Source of the DNA: Streptococcus porci DSM 23759
GTDB lineage: Bacteria; Bacillota; Bacilli; Lactobacillales; Streptococcaceae
Assembly (NCBI RefSeq): GCF_000423765.1
Contig: NZ_AUIP01000013.1
Location: forward strand, 29,400-93,399
Reading direction: 5' to 3'
DNA length: 64,000 bases
A model generated the notes under the pieces. The model was given only the letters and a program-made list of their open reading frames with translations. It was not told the DNA's origin and did no database searches. Within the stretch, counting starts at the first letter, position 1. Each line of letters starts with the position of its first letter. Position numbers and translations under genes: made by a program. This document shows positions 41,148 through 52,323 of this stretch, piece by piece.

Positions 41148-42152
41148 TTATTTTATTGGAAAAGCAAGACTTGGCTTTGCATTCAGTTCTAAATCAGCAA
41201 AACGACCTTGTTCAAATTCAACCACTGCAGCCAGAGCAATCATACCGGCGTTATCACCACAAAGGCGGAGTGGCGGAATCACAACCTCAACCTCCGACAT
41301 TTCTTGAGCCAAACGTTCACGGAGCCCTTGATTGGCAGCAACACCTCCAGCGACAATGAGTTGATTAACAGGATATTTTTCCAAAGCTTTTTTGGTTTTA
41401 CTCATCAAAATGTCCAAAACCGCTTCTTGAAAGGAAGCGCAAAGGTCCTCAATCACCAAGCGTTCCCCTTTTTGAACGGCATTGTGATGGAGATTGATAA
41501 AAGCTGATTTGAGCCCTGAAAATGAAAACTCCAGATTATTCTCTTTAATCATAGCACGCGGAAAGTTGTAGATATCTTTTCCTTTATGCGCCAATTCATC
41601 AATTTCACGCCCAGCTGGATAGGTTAATCCCATCACGCGCCCTACCTTATCATAAGCTTCTCCGACAGCATCATCGCGCGTCTCTCCGATAATCTCATAA
41701 GCACCAGCTTTTTCCACATAGACCAATTCCGTATGCCCTCCTGAAACAAGCAGTGCCATGACGGGGTACTGGATTTCTTTAGTTTGATTCGCAGCCATCA
41801 GATGACCAGCCATGTGATTAACGGGGATGAGGGGTAAACCGTGCGCCCAGGCAAAGGCCTTAGCCGCTGCCATGCCAACTAGGAGAGCACCTACCAGACC
41901 CGGCCCGTAAGTAACCGCTACGGCTGACAAATCTTCGGGCATTATTTGGGCTTCCTCCAAAGCATCTGCAATGCAGGTCGTCACAACTTCAACATGATGG
42001 CGACTGGCCACTTCTGGTACCACACCACCAAAGCGCTTGTGGCTCTCCACCTGACTAGCGATGATATTGCTCAGCAACACCTTGTCATTTTTAACAATGG
42101 CAACGCTGGTCTCGTCACATGATGATTCTATTGCTAAAATATATCTATCCAA
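41148..42152 (-). CDS. tsaD: tRNA N6-adenosine threonylcarbamoyltransferase
   Basis: TsaD transfers the threonylcarbamoyl group to A37 of ANN-decoding tRNAs, working with TsaB, TsaC and TsaE. The 334 residues carry the ASKHA fold and the metal-binding HMAGHL motif, with [12 protein letters not shown] and [10 protein letters not shown] for the nucleotide. It overlaps rimI by 8 bases. Confidence 0.96.
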   Translation of the reverse strand: MDRYILAIESSCDETSVAIVKNDKVLLSNIIASQVESHKRFGGVVPEVASRHHVEVVTTCIADALEEAQIMPEDLSAVAVTYGPGLVGALLVGMAAAKAFAWAHGLPLIPVNHMAGHLMAANQTKEIQYPVMALLVSGGHTELVYVEKAGAYEIIGETRDDAVGEAYDKVGRVMGLTYPAGREIDELAHKGKDIYNFPRAMIKENNLEFSFSGLKSAFINLHHNAVQKGERLVIEDLCASFQEAVLDILMSKTKKALEKYPVNQLIVAGGVAANQGLRERLAQEMSEVEVVIPPLRLCGDNAGMIALAAVVEFEQGRFADLELNAKPSLAFPIK

Positions 42153-42558
42153 AACGTCCTTCCCTTCTCATTAAAATGGCATCTTCACACGGGTTACGAT
42201 AGTAGTTTTTGCGTTTACCGACTGCTTTAAAGCCGTATTTTTGGTAAAGAGACTGCGCCGGCAGATTGCTTTTCCTGACCTCTAGAAAAACGGCCTCCAG
42301 TCGTCCCTCCAGTTGATCCATCAAGCGCTTGGCAAGCCCCTGACCTTGAAAGTTTTTTTTGACTGCTATGTTAGTGATTTCAAGCTCACCTACGAGATTT
42401 TGAATAGATAAAAAAGCCACCAATTCACCGAGAGCATATTCAAAAAAGTAGTCCGTGTTTTCCTGTTCTAAATCCGATAAAATTTGTTCTAAATTCCAAG
42501 GTGAGGCCCCATAAACATCTGTCAGAACCTCAAATACTTCACTAGCTCTATCTCTCAT
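42145..42558 (-). CDS. rimI: ribosomal protein S18 alanine N-acetyltransferase
   Basis: This is a GNAT-family acetyltransferase that modifies the N-terminus of S18. The start is taken at the ATG at 42558 ([11 protein letters not shown]), one base after the tsaB stop; a TTG at 42594 is less likely. The 137 residues have the acetyl-CoA loop QGQGLAKRL and the C-terminal [18 protein letters not shown]. Confidence 0.9.
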   Translation of the reverse strand: MRDRASEVFEVLTDVYGASPWNLEQILSDLEQENTDYFFEYALGELVAFLSIQNLVGELEITNIAVKKNFQGQGLAKRLMDQLEGRLEAVFLEVRKSNLPAQSLYQKYGFKAVGKRKNYYRNPCEDAILMRREGRFG

Positions 42559-42559
42559 C

Positions 42560-43240
42560 TTACACTCGCTTGATATAGTCAGCGTTCGTCTCAAGGTTGG
42601 TTTTTAGCCAATTTTCTTCTGCTTCTACTTTTTTCAGATATTCTGGAACAAAAGCATGCGCAACTACTGGTTTAAGTTTTTGACCAAGTTTCCCAATCAG
42701 AGCCGCCGAGGGCAAGGTCGGCTGAATCTGAGCTTGTGGCAGAACCTCTTCAATCTGATTACGAAAAGCTTCAACCTCTCCAACAAAAACCACTTTTTCA
42801 TGTCCTTTCAACATCGCTAGCAAATCAGAAAAATTGATGTGACAATCTGGTTGTGTCGCTCTGCCATTGTCATAAAAACCAGCATAGACATTATTGCGAC
42901 GAGCATCTATAATAGGAACAAGTAAACCCGAGCGTTCAGGACAAAGAGCATGGAGGCTTGACACACCAACCAAATCAATAGCCAAGGTATAGGCTAGAGT
43001 CTTAGCAGTTGCTACAGCCACCCGAAGACCCGTGTAGGACCCCGGTCCTTGAGCCACTACGATACGTTCTAAGTCAGTCGGCTTCCAACCAACCTGCTTC
43101 ATCATAAAATCAATTACGGGCATAAGACTAATGCTGTGATTCTTTTTGACGTTGAGGGTGTGCTCTGCCAAGAGCTGGCAATCCTCCAAAAGAGCCACAG
43201 ACATAGCCTTACTTGATGTGTCAAATGCCAATACTTTCAT
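42560..43240 (-). CDS. tsaB: tRNA threonylcarbamoyladenosine biosynthesis protein TsaB
   Basis: TsaB is the non-catalytic partner of TsaD and scaffolds the complex. The 226 residues start VLAFDTSSKAMSVALLED and include AQGPGSYTGLRVAVATAKTLA. It is the first gene of tsaB-rimI-tsaD and is divergent from rpoY-rnjA. Confidence 0.94.
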   Translation of the reverse strand: MKVLAFDTSSKAMSVALLEDCQLLAEHTLNVKKNHSISLMPVIDFMMKQVGWKPTDLERIVVAQGPGSYTGLRVAVATAKTLAYTLAIDLVGVSSLHALCPERSGLLVPIIDARRNNVYAGFYDNGRATQPDCHINFSDLLAMLKGHEKVVFVGEVEAFRNQIEEVLPQAQIQPTLPSAALIGKLGQKLKPVVAHAFVPEYLKKVEAEENWLKTNLETNADYIKRV

Positions 43241-43343
43241 AATTAAGAGCTATTCGTCCTTTCCTTATCTTCTTCAAAGTGATTCGTTTCATTATACCAC
43301 AAATCATGATGGCAAACATTCACTAAGATTTTTAAGCCTTTTT

Positions 43344-43372
43344 TTTACTCAAAGCAGACTTTATGTTATAAT
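43344..43372 (+). promoter_or_regulatory. rpoY-rnjA promoter
   Basis: TTTACT (43344-43349) and TATAAT (43367-43372) are separated by 17 bases, and TG one base before the -10 makes an extended box. It leaves a leader of about 115 bases. Confidence 0.75.
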
Positions 43373-43495
43373 TGTAATAATTGTAAACTCGGGTAAAATT
43401 TAAATTAGACTAAAAACTGAATAAAAACGTTCAAGGTAGTCATTATCTTGAGAAACTTTTTGCATAGTCAGCCCGCTCAAAAGAAAGGAAAATTA

Positions 43496-43726
43496 ATGAT
43501 TTATAAAGTATTTTATCAAGAGACCAAAGACCGTAGCCCACGTCGTGAAACGACTAAAACTCTTTACTTGGAGGTTGACGCTCAAACAGAACTTGAAGGT
43601 CGCATTAAAGTTCGCAAGCTAGTAGAAGAAAAAACAGGCTACAATATTGAGCTCATCCAACTTTTGGATGACAAGTCATTAGCTTATGAAAAAGAGACTG
43701 GCGTCTTTAGCCTAACGGAGCTTTAA
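43496..43726 (+). CDS. rpoY: RNA polymerase epsilon subunit
   Basis: RpoY is a small Firmicutes-specific RNA polymerase subunit resembling a phage-type polymerase inhibitor. The start is the ATG at 43496 ([18 protein letters not shown]) after AAAGG. The 76 residues match the family, and the position directly before rnjA is its conserved context. Confidence 0.93.
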   Translation: MIYKVFYQETKDRSPRRETTKTLYLEVDAQTELEGRIKVRKLVEEKTGYNIELIQLLDDKSLAYEKETGVFSLTEL

Positions 43727-43727
43727 T

Positions 43728-45407
43728 ATGTCAAATATCAATCTAAAACCACATGAAGTTGGGGTTTATGCGATTGGTGGTCTGGGTGAAATCGGGAAAA
43801 ACACCTACGGTATCGAATATCAGGATGAAATTGTCATCGTTGATGCTGGCATTAAATTCCCCGAAGATGACTTGCTCGGTATTGACTATGTTATCCCTGA
43901 TTATTCTTACATCGTTGAAAACTTAAATCGTGTTAAGGCACTTGTTATCACCCACGGACACGAAGACCATATCGGTGGTATTCCTTTCCTCCTCAAGCAG
44001 GCTAATATCCCAATCTACGCTGGCCCGCTGGCGCTAGCTTTAATCAAAGGAAAATTAGAAGAACACGGATTACTCCGTGACGCCACACTTCACGAAATCA
44101 ACCACAACACTGAGCTGACTTTCAAAAATCTCAGTGTGACCTTCTTCCGCACTACCCACTCTATTCCAGAACCTCTGGGAATTGTCATTCATACGCCACA
44201 AGGCAAGGTGGTCTGTACCGGAGACTTCAAATTTGACTGGACTCCCGTGGGAGATCCTGCAGACATCCACCGTATGGCTGCCCTCGGCGAATCAGGAGTT
44301 CTCTGCCTACTGTCAGACTCAACCAATGCAGAAGTGCCAACTTTCACTAATTCGGAAAAAGTTGTCGGTCAATCTATCATGAAGATTATCGAAGGCATTG
44401 ACGGTCGTATTATCTTCGCCTCTTTTGCTTCAAATATCTTCCGTCTGCAACAGGCTGCTGAGGCCGCCGTCAAGACTGGACGTAAGATTGTCGTCTTTGG
44501 CCGTTCCATGGAAAAAGCTATCGTCAACGGTGTAGAACTTGGCTACATCAAAGTCCCTAAAGGAACCATCATCGACCCTAACGAGATGAAAAACTATCAC
44601 GCCAGTGAAATTCTCATCATGTGTACAGGTTCTCAAGGGGAATCAATGGCTGCACTGGCACGCATTGCTAACGGTATGCATCGTCAAGTCACCCTGCAAC
44701 CTGGCGACACTGTTATCTTCTCATCTAGCCCCATCCCTGGTAACACCACCAGCGTAAACAAGCTAATCAACACCATTCAAGAAGCTGGGGTTGAAGTTAT
44801 CCACGGCAAGATTAACAATATTCACACCTCTGGTCACGGTGGCCAGCAAGAGCAAAAACTCATGCTTCGTCTCATGAAGCCGAAATACTTCATGCCCGTT
44901 CATGGCGAATATCGTATGCAAAAAGTCCACGCCGGACTGGCTGTCGATACCGGTGTACCAAAAGAAAATATCTTTATTATGGAAAACGGTGATGTACTCG
45001 CCCTGACCAAGGACTCTGCTCGCATTTCAGGTAAATTTAACGCCCAGGATGTTTATGTAGACGGAAACCGTATCGGCGAAATTGGAGCCGCCGTTCTTCG
45101 AGACCGCAAAGACCTGTCCGATGATGGCGTCGTCCTAGCTGTTGCAACTGTCGACTTTAAATCAAAAATGATTTTGGCAGGGCCAGACATTCTCAGTCGC
45201 GGTTTCATTTACATGCGCGAATCTGGAGACCTTATTCGCGAAAGTCAACGGGTGCTATTCAACGCCATCCGCGTCGCTCTTAAGAATAAAGATGCCAGTA
45301 TCCAGACAGTCAGTGGTGCTGCTGTTAATGCCCTGCGCCCATTCCTCTACGAGAAAACCGAACGTGAACCAATTATCATTCCAATGATTTTGACACCAGA
45401 TGAATAA
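43728..45407 (+). CDS. rnjA: ribonuclease J1
   Basis: RNase J1 is a 5'-3' exonuclease and endonuclease that drives mRNA decay and rRNA maturation. The 559 residues contain the metallo-beta-lactamase motif [10 protein letters not shown], the beta-CASP region and [13 protein letters not shown], with a C-terminal domain after it. It starts one base after the rpoY stop, so the two are coupled. Confidence 0.96.
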   Translation: MSNINLKPHEVGVYAIGGLGEIGKNTYGIEYQDEIVIVDAGIKFPEDDLLGIDYVIPDYSYIVENLNRVKALVITHGHEDHIGGIPFLLKQANIPIYAGPLALALIKGKLEEHGLLRDATLHEINHNTELTFKNLSVTFFRTTHSIPEPLGIVIHTPQGKVVCTGDFKFDWTPVGDPADIHRMAALGESGVLCLLSDSTNAEVPTFTNSEKVVGQSIMKIIEGIDGRIIFASFASNIFRLQQAAEAAVKTGRKIVVFGRSMEKAIVNGVELGYIKVPKGTIIDPNEMKNYHASEILIMCTGSQGESMAALARIANGMHRQVTLQPGDTVIFSSSPIPGNTTSVNKLINTIQEAGVEVIHGKINNIHTSGHGGQQEQKLMLRLMKPKYFMPVHGEYRMQKVHAGLAVDTGVPKENIFIMENGDVLALTKDSARISGKFNAQDVYVDGNRIGEIGAAVLRDRKDLSDDGVVLAVATVDFKSKMILAGPDILSRGFIYMRESGDLIRESQRVLFNAIRVALKNKDASIQTVSGAAVNALRPFLYEKTEREPIIIPMILTPDE

Positions 45408-45414
45408 TATCTCT

Positions 45415-45451
45415 AAAATTCCCCGAGTTCTCACAAACTCAGGGAATTTTT
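45415..45451. terminator. rnjA terminator
   Basis: AAAATTCCCCGAGT pairs with ACTCAGGGAATTTTT across an 8-base loop and lies 7 bases after the rnjA stop. Confidence 0.85.
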
Positions 45452-45460
45452 CATGTCAAA

Positions 45461-45485
45461 AAAAACCTCCAATCGGAGGGTTTTT
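45461..45485 (-). terminator. glnA terminator
   Basis: On the minus strand AAACCCTCCG and GGAGGTTTTTTTT form a short stem and T run directly after the glnA stop. It sits beside the rnjA terminator in the convergent gap. Confidence 0.85.
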
Positions 45486-45488
45486 CTC

Positions 45489-46835
45489 TTAATAAATATC
45501 AAGGTAGTTATCAATTTCCCATTGTGAAACGAAGGTTGCATAAGATGCCCATTCCATACGTTTTGCCTCAAGGAAATTATAGTAGATATGATCGCCAAGT
45601 GCTTCTTTAACCACTTTATCTTCCTGCAAAGCTTTGAGTGCATTGTGAAGAGTTGACGGTAAATCAATGATGCCTGCTTCTCTACGCTCTTCAGCTGTCA
45701 TGGCATAGATATTGGTTTCAACTGGTGCTGGTGCTTCAATTTTATTTTCAATACCATCCAGTCCTGACTCAAGAAGAACAGCCAGCGCAAGGTAAGGGTT
45801 AGCCATCGGATCAACCGAACGGAGTTCCAAACGCGTCCCCATGCCACGAGAAGCTGGGACGCGAATCAATGGTGAGCGATTACGTCCTGCCCAAGCGATG
45901 TAAACAGGTGCTTCATAGCCTGGTACCAAACGTTTGTAAGAGTTGACTGTAGGGTTGATGATAGCTGTATAGCTGTAAGCATGTTTCATCAAACCACCAA
46001 GGAAGTAATAAGCATCTTCTGACAACTGCATACCATGTGGGTCATTGACATCAAAGAAAGCATTGTTCCCATTCTCATCAAATAAAGACATGTTGCAGTG
46101 CATACCAGAGCCGGCAATGCCATACTTAGGTTTCGCCATAAAGGTTGCGTAAAGTCCATGCTTACGTGCAATCGTTTTAACAACAAGTTTGAAGATTTGA
46201 ATATTGTCACAAGCCTTCAAAACGTCAGCATATTTGAAATCAATTTCATGCTGACCAACTGCGACCTCATGGTGAGATGCTTCTACTTCAAATCCCATTT
46301 GAGTCAAAACATTTACGATTTCACGACGAGTATTATCTGCCAAATCAGTCGGAGCTAGGTCAAAGTAGCCACCCTTATCATTCACCTCAAGAGTTGGATT
46401 TCCTTGTTCGTCTAGCTTGAAAAGGAAAAATTCTGGCTCAGGTCCAAGGTTAAAAGATTTATAACCCACTTTTTCCATATGACGCAATGCTTTTTTCAAA
46501 TTGCCACGTGGGTCTCCCGCAAAAGGCTCACCTTCAGCTGTATAGATATCACAAATCAGGCCTGCGACAGCTCCATTTTCATCCCCCCAAGGGAAGACCG
46601 TCCATGTGTCCAAATCAGGGTAAAGATACATGTCTGACTCATTGATTCGAACAAAACCTTCAATAGAGGAACCGTCAAACATAGCTTTGTTTGACAAAAC
46701 TTTATCCAACTGCTCATCAGTTGCAGGAATTTCAACGTTTTTCATCACTCCCAAAATGTCTGAAAACATGAGACGAAGGAAAGTGACGTTTTTTTCTTTG
46801 ACTTCGCGACGAATATCAGCTACTGTGATTGCCAT
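45489..46835 (-). CDS. glnA: glutamine synthetase type I
   Basis: It makes glutamine from glutamate and ammonia. The 448 residues show the beta-grasp [13 protein letters not shown], the metal site EPEFFLF and the ATP loop [16 protein letters not shown]. There is no adenylylation Tyr loop of the enterobacterial kind, consistent with the GS-I-alpha group, in which feedback-inhibited GlnA signals to GlnR. It follows glnR by 70 bases. Confidence 0.97.
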   Translation of the reverse strand: MAITVADIRREVKEKNVTFLRLMFSDILGVMKNVEIPATDEQLDKVLSNKAMFDGSSIEGFVRINESDMYLYPDLDTWTVFPWGDENGAVAGLICDIYTAEGEPFAGDPRGNLKKALRHMEKVGYKSFNLGPEPEFFLFKLDEQGNPTLEVNDKGGYFDLAPTDLADNTRREIVNVLTQMGFEVEASHHEVAVGQHEIDFKYADVLKACDNIQIFKLVVKTIARKHGLYATFMAKPKYGIAGSGMHCNMSLFDENGNNAFFDVNDPHGMQLSEDAYYFLGGLMKHAYSYTAIINPTVNSYKRLVPGYEAPVYIAWAGRNRSPLIRVPASRGMGTRLELRSVDPMANPYLALAVLLESGLDGIENKIEAPAPVETNIYAMTAEERREAGIIDLPSTLHNALKALQEDKVVKEALGDHIYYNFLEAKRMEWASYATFVSQWEIDNYLDIY

Positions 46836-46872
46836 TTAATTTCTCCATAAAATATTTTGACTAAAGTTACTC

Positions 46873-46891
46873 ACCACACCTCTCGTGTGGT
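46873..46891 (-). other. hairpin between glnR and glnA
   Basis: ACCACAC (46873-46879) and GTGTGGT (46885-46891) form a 7-bp perfect stem without a T run. It may be a processing or attenuation element. Confidence 0.45.
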
Positions 46892-46905
46892 AATCCGATA
46901 ATCTC

Positions 46906-47274
46906 TTAGAAACGCATGCTTCCAAGATGGGTACTAGGAGTTCCAAAACCAGCTTGGTTGCGGAGTTCATCTTGTAAAAGCCGCCGAACGTCAGCGTCCG
47001 TTAAGGGCTTCTTCTGTTGACTTTTGGCTTTTCTGTCTTCATATTCACGCTTAATGGCAGCCATGTTAAGCCCGTCCGATAGAAAATCTTTAATTTCTAA
47101 GAGACGATCCATATCATTTAATGAATACATACGACGATTGCCCTCTGTTCGTTCAGGCAAAATCAAACCTTGATCTTCATAGTAGCGAATCTGCCTTGCT
47201 GTCAAATCCGTCAATTTCATAACGGTTCCGATTGGAAAAACAGCTAATGTTCGCCTTAGTTCTTTTTCTTTCAC
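46906..47274 (-). CDS. glnR: MerR-family nitrogen regulator GlnR
   Basis: GlnR represses glnRA and other nitrogen genes when glutamine is plentiful. The start is a GTG at 47274 (VKEKELRRTLAVFPIG), 7 bases after AGGAG; a longer start has no site and would cross the promoter. The 122 residues hold the MerR helix-turn-helix (KLTDLTARQIRYYEDQGLI) and the C-terminal tail STHLGSMRF that senses GlnA. Confidence 0.93.
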   Translation of the reverse strand: MKEKELRRTLAVFPIGTVMKLTDLTARQIRYYEDQGLILPERTEGNRRMYSLNDMDRLLEIKDFLSDGLNMAAIKREYEDRKAKSQQKKPLTDADVRRLLQDELRNQAGFGTPSTHLGSMRF

Positions 47275-47298
47275 GAAAATGCTCCTGTTACTCTTAAT

Positions 47299-47356
47299 AT
47301 TATAGGGGTTTAAAAAAGTTCTGTCAAGCAATCATGTCACATTTTGTGACATGATT
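47299..47356 (-). promoter_or_regulatory. glnRA promoter and GlnR operator
   Basis: On the minus strand TTGACA (47322-47327) and TATAAT (47299-47304) are 17 bases apart. Directly upstream, TGTCACATTTTGTGACA (47335-47351) fits the GlnR box TGTNA-N7-TNACA exactly and extends as a palindrome over 47330-47356. Confidence 0.9.
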
Positions 47357-47360
47357 TGAG

Positions 47361-47879
47361 TTATTTGTGTTTTTTCTTAATCGTTCGGATTTTATCTAAA
47401 TCAATATTGACCAAAATAGCGATAAAAACACCTATAAAGGTCTCAAAGACTCTGACAATAGCATACTGAATCGGCCCACCGACTGGAGCTGATAAGGTAA
47501 TAATCAAAAGAGCGGCCACACCACCAATAATACCAGCTTGATTTGACATAGCGACATTGGTCATGATGGTCAACATGGTACAGATGGGAACAAAAATCAA
47601 AGAAACCCAAGCTTGCCCATGAAAAAATTGACTCAGAATAAAGAAACAAATGGCATAGAAGCCACCAATAGTATTTCCCAGAATACGAGAACTTCCAAAG
47701 TGCAAACTTTTTCCAAAATCTTCTCGCAGACTGAAGACAGTCGTCAAAGCAGCGATATTGGTGCCCTCCCAGCCTAAAAACTGGAACAGTAAGATGACAA
47801 AAAAAACTGCAATCCCCGTTTTCAAGGTTCTCAAGCCTAAACGAAACTTTTTAGGGTCAAACCGATAATTTTTCCACAT
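47361..47879 (-). CDS. aromatic acid exporter family membrane protein
   Basis: The 172 residues contain four hydrophobic spans and a conserved SLREDFGKSLHFGSSRILGNTIGG loop of the ArAE/DUF939 N-terminal domain (FUSC-like). Members of this group are poorly characterised. It stops 5 bases before the GlnR palindrome, which could also terminate its transcript. Confidence 0.75.
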   Translation of the reverse strand: MWKNYRFDPKKFRLGLRTLKTGIAVFFVILLFQFLGWEGTNIAALTTVFSLREDFGKSLHFGSSRILGNTIGGFYAICFFILSQFFHGQAWVSLIFVPICTMLTIMTNVAMSNQAGIIGGVAALLIITLSAPVGGPIQYAIVRVFETFIGVFIAILVNIDLDKIRTIKKKHK

Positions 47880-47978
47880 ATACTTATTTTAACACGAAGT
47901 CACTAATTTTGGGACAATTGGATGCAAAATATCTGCCACAAAACACAAAAAAGATACTAGTTCTTTAAGCAGCATCTT

Positions 47979-48513
47979 TTAGGATAAAAAATATTCGAAC
48001 AATGACTTAATTTTGCCACATTCTTCAATCTCAATTAACTTGATAGAGGTCATTTTTGACTTGATTGGAATAAGGGTCTCTAGGCAATAATGATAGACTT
48101 TAGAGATATTTTCATCTGCAATACGGTTCGCTAAAGTAATATGTGGTATCCAATCCTCAGGATTATAAAGCGATTCTTCCAATTGGTCAAATTGAAATTC
48201 CCGATGTAAATTCTGATGAAAGTCTACTAATGCAGGGGTTTTAATTGGATTTAAAGTCACAATCCTCATTCCGACAAACGAAGATAGATGATTGAAGGTT
48301 AAATCTATCGGAGGCTGGCCTGTTAAAGTTGTCTGCAACTGCTCAATGAATAACTTAGAATCTTCTATATCAAACGAAGCCAAGGTCATATGTGGCTCAC
48401 GATATATCCACCTCATAAGCGTATTGCGATAAGCCTAGTTGACTCAAGCCCTGCCAAACCTTATGAATCGTCTGTTCCAAATGATTATCAAAAAGACCAA
48501 TGAGAGCATACAT
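47979..48513 (-). pseudogene. 2'-5' RNA ligase / cyclic phosphodiesterase family, frameshifted
   Basis: From the ATG at 48513, after AAAGGAG, the frame reads MYALIGLFDNHLEQTIHK to YAYEVDIS and then hits a stop. The remainder, starting REPHMTLASFD, is in another frame, with the break near 48395 in a short ATAT repeat. Both catalytic HxTx motifs are in the second part (PHMTLA and PHITLA). The 145-residue second part could be started internally at an ATG at 48416, but without a ribosome site. Confidence 0.75.
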
Positions 48514-48571
48514 ATTTTCTCCTTTATCAAAAAGGGGCACGAATGGCAATCCCTAGCATATTTAAATCTAA

Positions 48572-48647
48572 TTATTTTTCAGTCAAAACTACAAGAACCG
48601 GCAAGACTTTCCCCTCAAGGAGTTCCATGGAAGCGCCACCACCGCGT
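48572..48647 (-). pseudogene. extra diverged copy of the pgk 3' end
   Basis: On the minus strand the frame reads [15 protein letters not shown], then VLVVLTEK and a stop, matching the last 25 residues of pgk ([23 protein letters not shown], stop) encoded at about 49108-49185. The DNA differs at many third positions. It has no start and is not expressed as a gene. Confidence 0.8.
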
Positions 48648-48858
48648 CGTAAATATCTTCACTATCACAAAAGTGTAGGCAAAACTACCCTTTTGTTCTC
48701 GTTAGGATTTTGTTCCTTTTTCTACAAAATCAGAATTTTGCAGACTCTAACAGGTGGTAACCTTATTTCTCTGCCCATGTTGCAAGTCCTGAAAGGACTT
48801 TACACCTTGCTCAATTTTCTAACTCGCTTTGTTTCGTAGAAACTCTGCGCAATGCACA

Positions 48859-49095
48859 AAATGCAACGGAAATCCGTTGCATTTGAGCCTTCACCTTTTG
48901 TGTGCAGTAGCTGAATGGTCGTTCACTTCGCTTCACTTGTGACCGACCCATTCGGCCTTGCAGGGTTCAAATAGTCCAGTAGACTATTTGAAGTTGTCAC
49001 CCAATAAAAACAAAGTGACAAGCTGCGGAATCATTTTTGACAGAAGCTTCGCTTCTTTTATTTCCCACCTCAAAATATCTCCCAGATATTTTGAG
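48859..49095. repeat. run of hairpins downstream of pgk
   Basis: Five stems follow one another: 48859-48884 (ATGCAACGGA core), 48966-48992 (11-bp perfect stem), 48994-49021 (TTGTCAC/GTGACAA), 49042-49056 (AGAAGC/GCTTCT with a T run on the plus strand) and 49069-49095 (12-bp perfect stem, 13 bases after the pgk stop). The last is the likely pgk terminator, although it lacks a T run. The other bases between 48514 and 49107 hold no gene apart from the pgk fragment. Confidence 0.6.
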
Positions 49096-49107
49096 CTAAC
49101 TTACCGC

Positions 49108-50307
49108 CTATTTTTCAGTAAGAGCTGCAAGACCAGGCAATACTTTACCTTCTAACAACTCCATAGATGCACCGCCACCTGTTGAGATCCATGAGAACTT
49201 GTCTGCACGGCCAAGGTTGATAGCTGCTGCTGCTGAGTCACCACCACCGATGATTGATTTCACGCCTGGTTGTTTCACGATAGCGTCCATTACACCGATT
49301 GTACCAGCTTGGAAGTCTGGGTTTTCAAATACACCCATAGGACCGTTCCAAACAACTGTTTTCGCACCAGTCAACGCTTCGTCAAACTTAGCGATTGACT
49401 TAGGACCGATGTCAAGACCAAGGAAGCCTTCTGAAACTGCTTCGCCTTCTGTATCGCGAACTTCAGTATATCCAGCAAATGCATTTGCTTCTTTTGAATC
49501 AACTGGCAAGATCAATTTACCATTCGCTTTTTCAAGAAGTGCTTTTGCCACATCAAGCTTGTCTTCTTCTACAAGTGAGTTACCGATTTCGATACCTTGA
49601 GCTTTGTAGAATGTGTAAGTCATACCACCACCGATAAGAACTTTGTCAGCTTTTTCAAGAAGGTTCTCGATAACACCGATCTTATCAGATACTTTTGAAC
49701 CACCAAGGATTGCCACGAATGGGCGCTCTGGAGTTTCAACAGCTTCTTGGATGTATGCAATTTCGTTTTCCAAAAGGAAACCAGCTACTGCTTTTTCTAC
49801 GTTTGCTGAGATACCAACGTTTGATGCGTGTGCACGGTGTGCAGTACCAAATGCATCGTTTACGAAGATACCATCACCAAGTGAAGCCCAGTATTTACCA
49901 AGTTCTTCGTCGTTTTTAGATTCTTTCTTACCATCAACATCTTCGAAACGAGTGTTTTCAACAAGGAGAACTTGTCCATCTTCCAAAGCATTGATAGCTG
50001 CTTCCAATTCAGCACCACGAGTAGCACCTGCGATGAAAGCAACGTCTTGACCCAATTTAGCTGCCAAGTCAGCTGCTACAGGAGCCAATGATTTACCTTC
50101 TTTGTCAGCTTCTTCTTTCACACGACCAAGGTGAGAGAAAAGAATTGCACGTCCACCTTGCTCAAGAATATACTTGATTGTTGGAAGAGCCGCAGTGATA
50201 CGGTTGTCGTTAGTGATAACGCCATCTTTCAAAGGTACGTTAAAGTCAACACGGACAAGAACTTTTTTGCCCTTCAATTCAACGTCTTTAACAGTCAATT
50301 TAGCCAT
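49108..50307 (-). CDS. pgk: phosphoglycerate kinase
   Basis: Pgk makes ATP from 1,3-bisphosphoglycerate in glycolysis. The 399 residues have the signature [16 protein letters not shown], the FSHLGR loop and the C-terminal [13 protein letters not shown] nucleotide site. Codon bias is strong, as in gap. Confidence 0.97.
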   Translation of the reverse strand: MAKLTVKDVELKGKKVLVRVDFNVPLKDGVITNDNRITAALPTIKYILEQGGRAILFSHLGRVKEEADKEGKSLAPVAADLAAKLGQDVAFIAGATRGAELEAAINALEDGQVLLVENTRFEDVDGKKESKNDEELGKYWASLGDGIFVNDAFGTAHRAHASNVGISANVEKAVAGFLLENEIAYIQEAVETPERPFVAILGGSKVSDKIGVIENLLEKADKVLIGGGMTYTFYKAQGIEIGNSLVEEDKLDVAKALLEKANGKLILPVDSKEANAFAGYTEVRDTEGEAVSEGFLGLDIGPKSIAKFDEALTGAKTVVWNGPMGVFENPDFQAGTIGVMDAIVKQPGVKSIIGGGDSAAAAINLGRADKFSWISTGGGASMELLEGKVLPGLAALTEK

Positions 50308-50342
50308 TAGATAGACTCCTTATAATATATTTATACTTGTTT

Positions 50343-50351
50343 ATTATATCA
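50343..50351 (-). promoter_or_regulatory. pgk promoter, extended -10
   Basis: On the minus strand TGATATAAT gives an extended -10 at 50343-50348, 36 bases before pgk. No good -35 is seen. Confidence 0.6.
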
Positions 50352-50440
50352 CAAATTTCGGAAATCACCTAATATTCTGTAAGAGTTTTTGGAAAAATCT
50401 AATCTTCTTCTGCTCGGCTTTTCTCAAAAGTCAAAAAGGA

Positions 50441-50469
50441 CTGACAAGTTCAATCAATTTTGGTAGAAT
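50441..50469 (+). promoter_or_regulatory. tgt promoter
   Basis: CTGACA (50441-50446) and TAGAAT (50464-50469) are 17 bases apart, 51 bases before tgt. Confidence 0.65.
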
Positions 50470-50480
50470 AGTAAGGCTAA

Positions 50481-51662
<1,182 letters not shown>

Positions 51663-51672
51663 AGTAGGTAAT

Positions 51673-51696
51673 ATCGAGTTTTGGCTCGATTTTTTT
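51673..51696 (+). terminator. tgt terminator
   Basis: ATCGAG (51673-51678) pairs with CTCGAT (51685-51690) and is followed by six T bases, 10 bases after the tgt stop. Confidence 0.85.
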
Positions 51697-51729
51697 GATA
51701 TACTGATTAACAAACAAGGAGATTATTTA

Positions 51730-52311
51730 ATGAAATACATTTTAATCAGACACGGCGAAACCGATTGGAACAAAGAAGGAAAAATTCAGGGACAAAAAGA
51801 CATTCCTCTAAATGAAGTCGGTGAGCAACAAACTAAAGAAGTTGCACAAATTTTGAAGGAAACATTTCACATCACAACAATCTACACCAGTCCCTTGCAG
51901 AGAGCAAGAAAGACTGCTGAAATTATACAAGACTATCTAAAAGCAAAACTCCTGACCAAGTCAGACTTAAAAGAGATTAACTTAGGCATTTGGGAGGGAA
52001 AAAGTTGGAAAGAAATTAAAAATAAAAATAGCGATACCTATTCTAAGTGGTCTGTCGACAGATGCTACACAAGACCCGAACAAGGAGAAAGCTACAATGA
52101 ACTTTTAAAACGAACACTCAGCTGTCTGGAAAATATAGATGTGGGAACTGATCAAAATGTTCTAGTGGTAACACACAGTGCTAACATAATGGTATTAAAA
52201 TCCATACTTCACAAGACAGACTTTGCTAAGATGAGTCAGTACAAAGAAAAGAATGCAGCTTACACTATTATAACTAGTGAAGATGTTGCAACGATGAAAA
52301 ACAACTACTAA
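51730..52311 (+). CDS. histidine phosphatase family protein
   Basis: The start is the ATG at 51730 after AAGGAG. The 193 residues begin with the phosphohistidine motif LIRHGETDWNKEG, and VVTHSANIMVL holds the second catalytic His. The family includes phosphoglycerate mutases and many small phosphatases; the substrate is unknown. It probably shares a transcript with the NUDIX gene 9 bases downstream. Confidence 0.88.
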   Translation: MKYILIRHGETDWNKEGKIQGQKDIPLNEVGEQQTKEVAQILKETFHITTIYTSPLQRARKTAEIIQDYLKAKLLTKSDLKEINLGIWEGKSWKEIKNKNSDTYSKWSVDRCYTRPEQGESYNELLKRTLSCLENIDVGTDQNVLVVTHSANIMVLKSILHKTDFAKMSQYKEKNAAYTIITSEDVATMKNNY

Positions 52312-52323
52312 TAAGGAGACTTG

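Noticed and set aside
48439..48839. Plus-strand open frames near the pgk fragment
   Set aside because: They have no start signals and cover the reverse-strand pgk remnant and RNA-ligase relic.
48859..49095. Possible CRISPR array
   Set aside because: The hairpins differ in sequence and length and have no regular spacer units.
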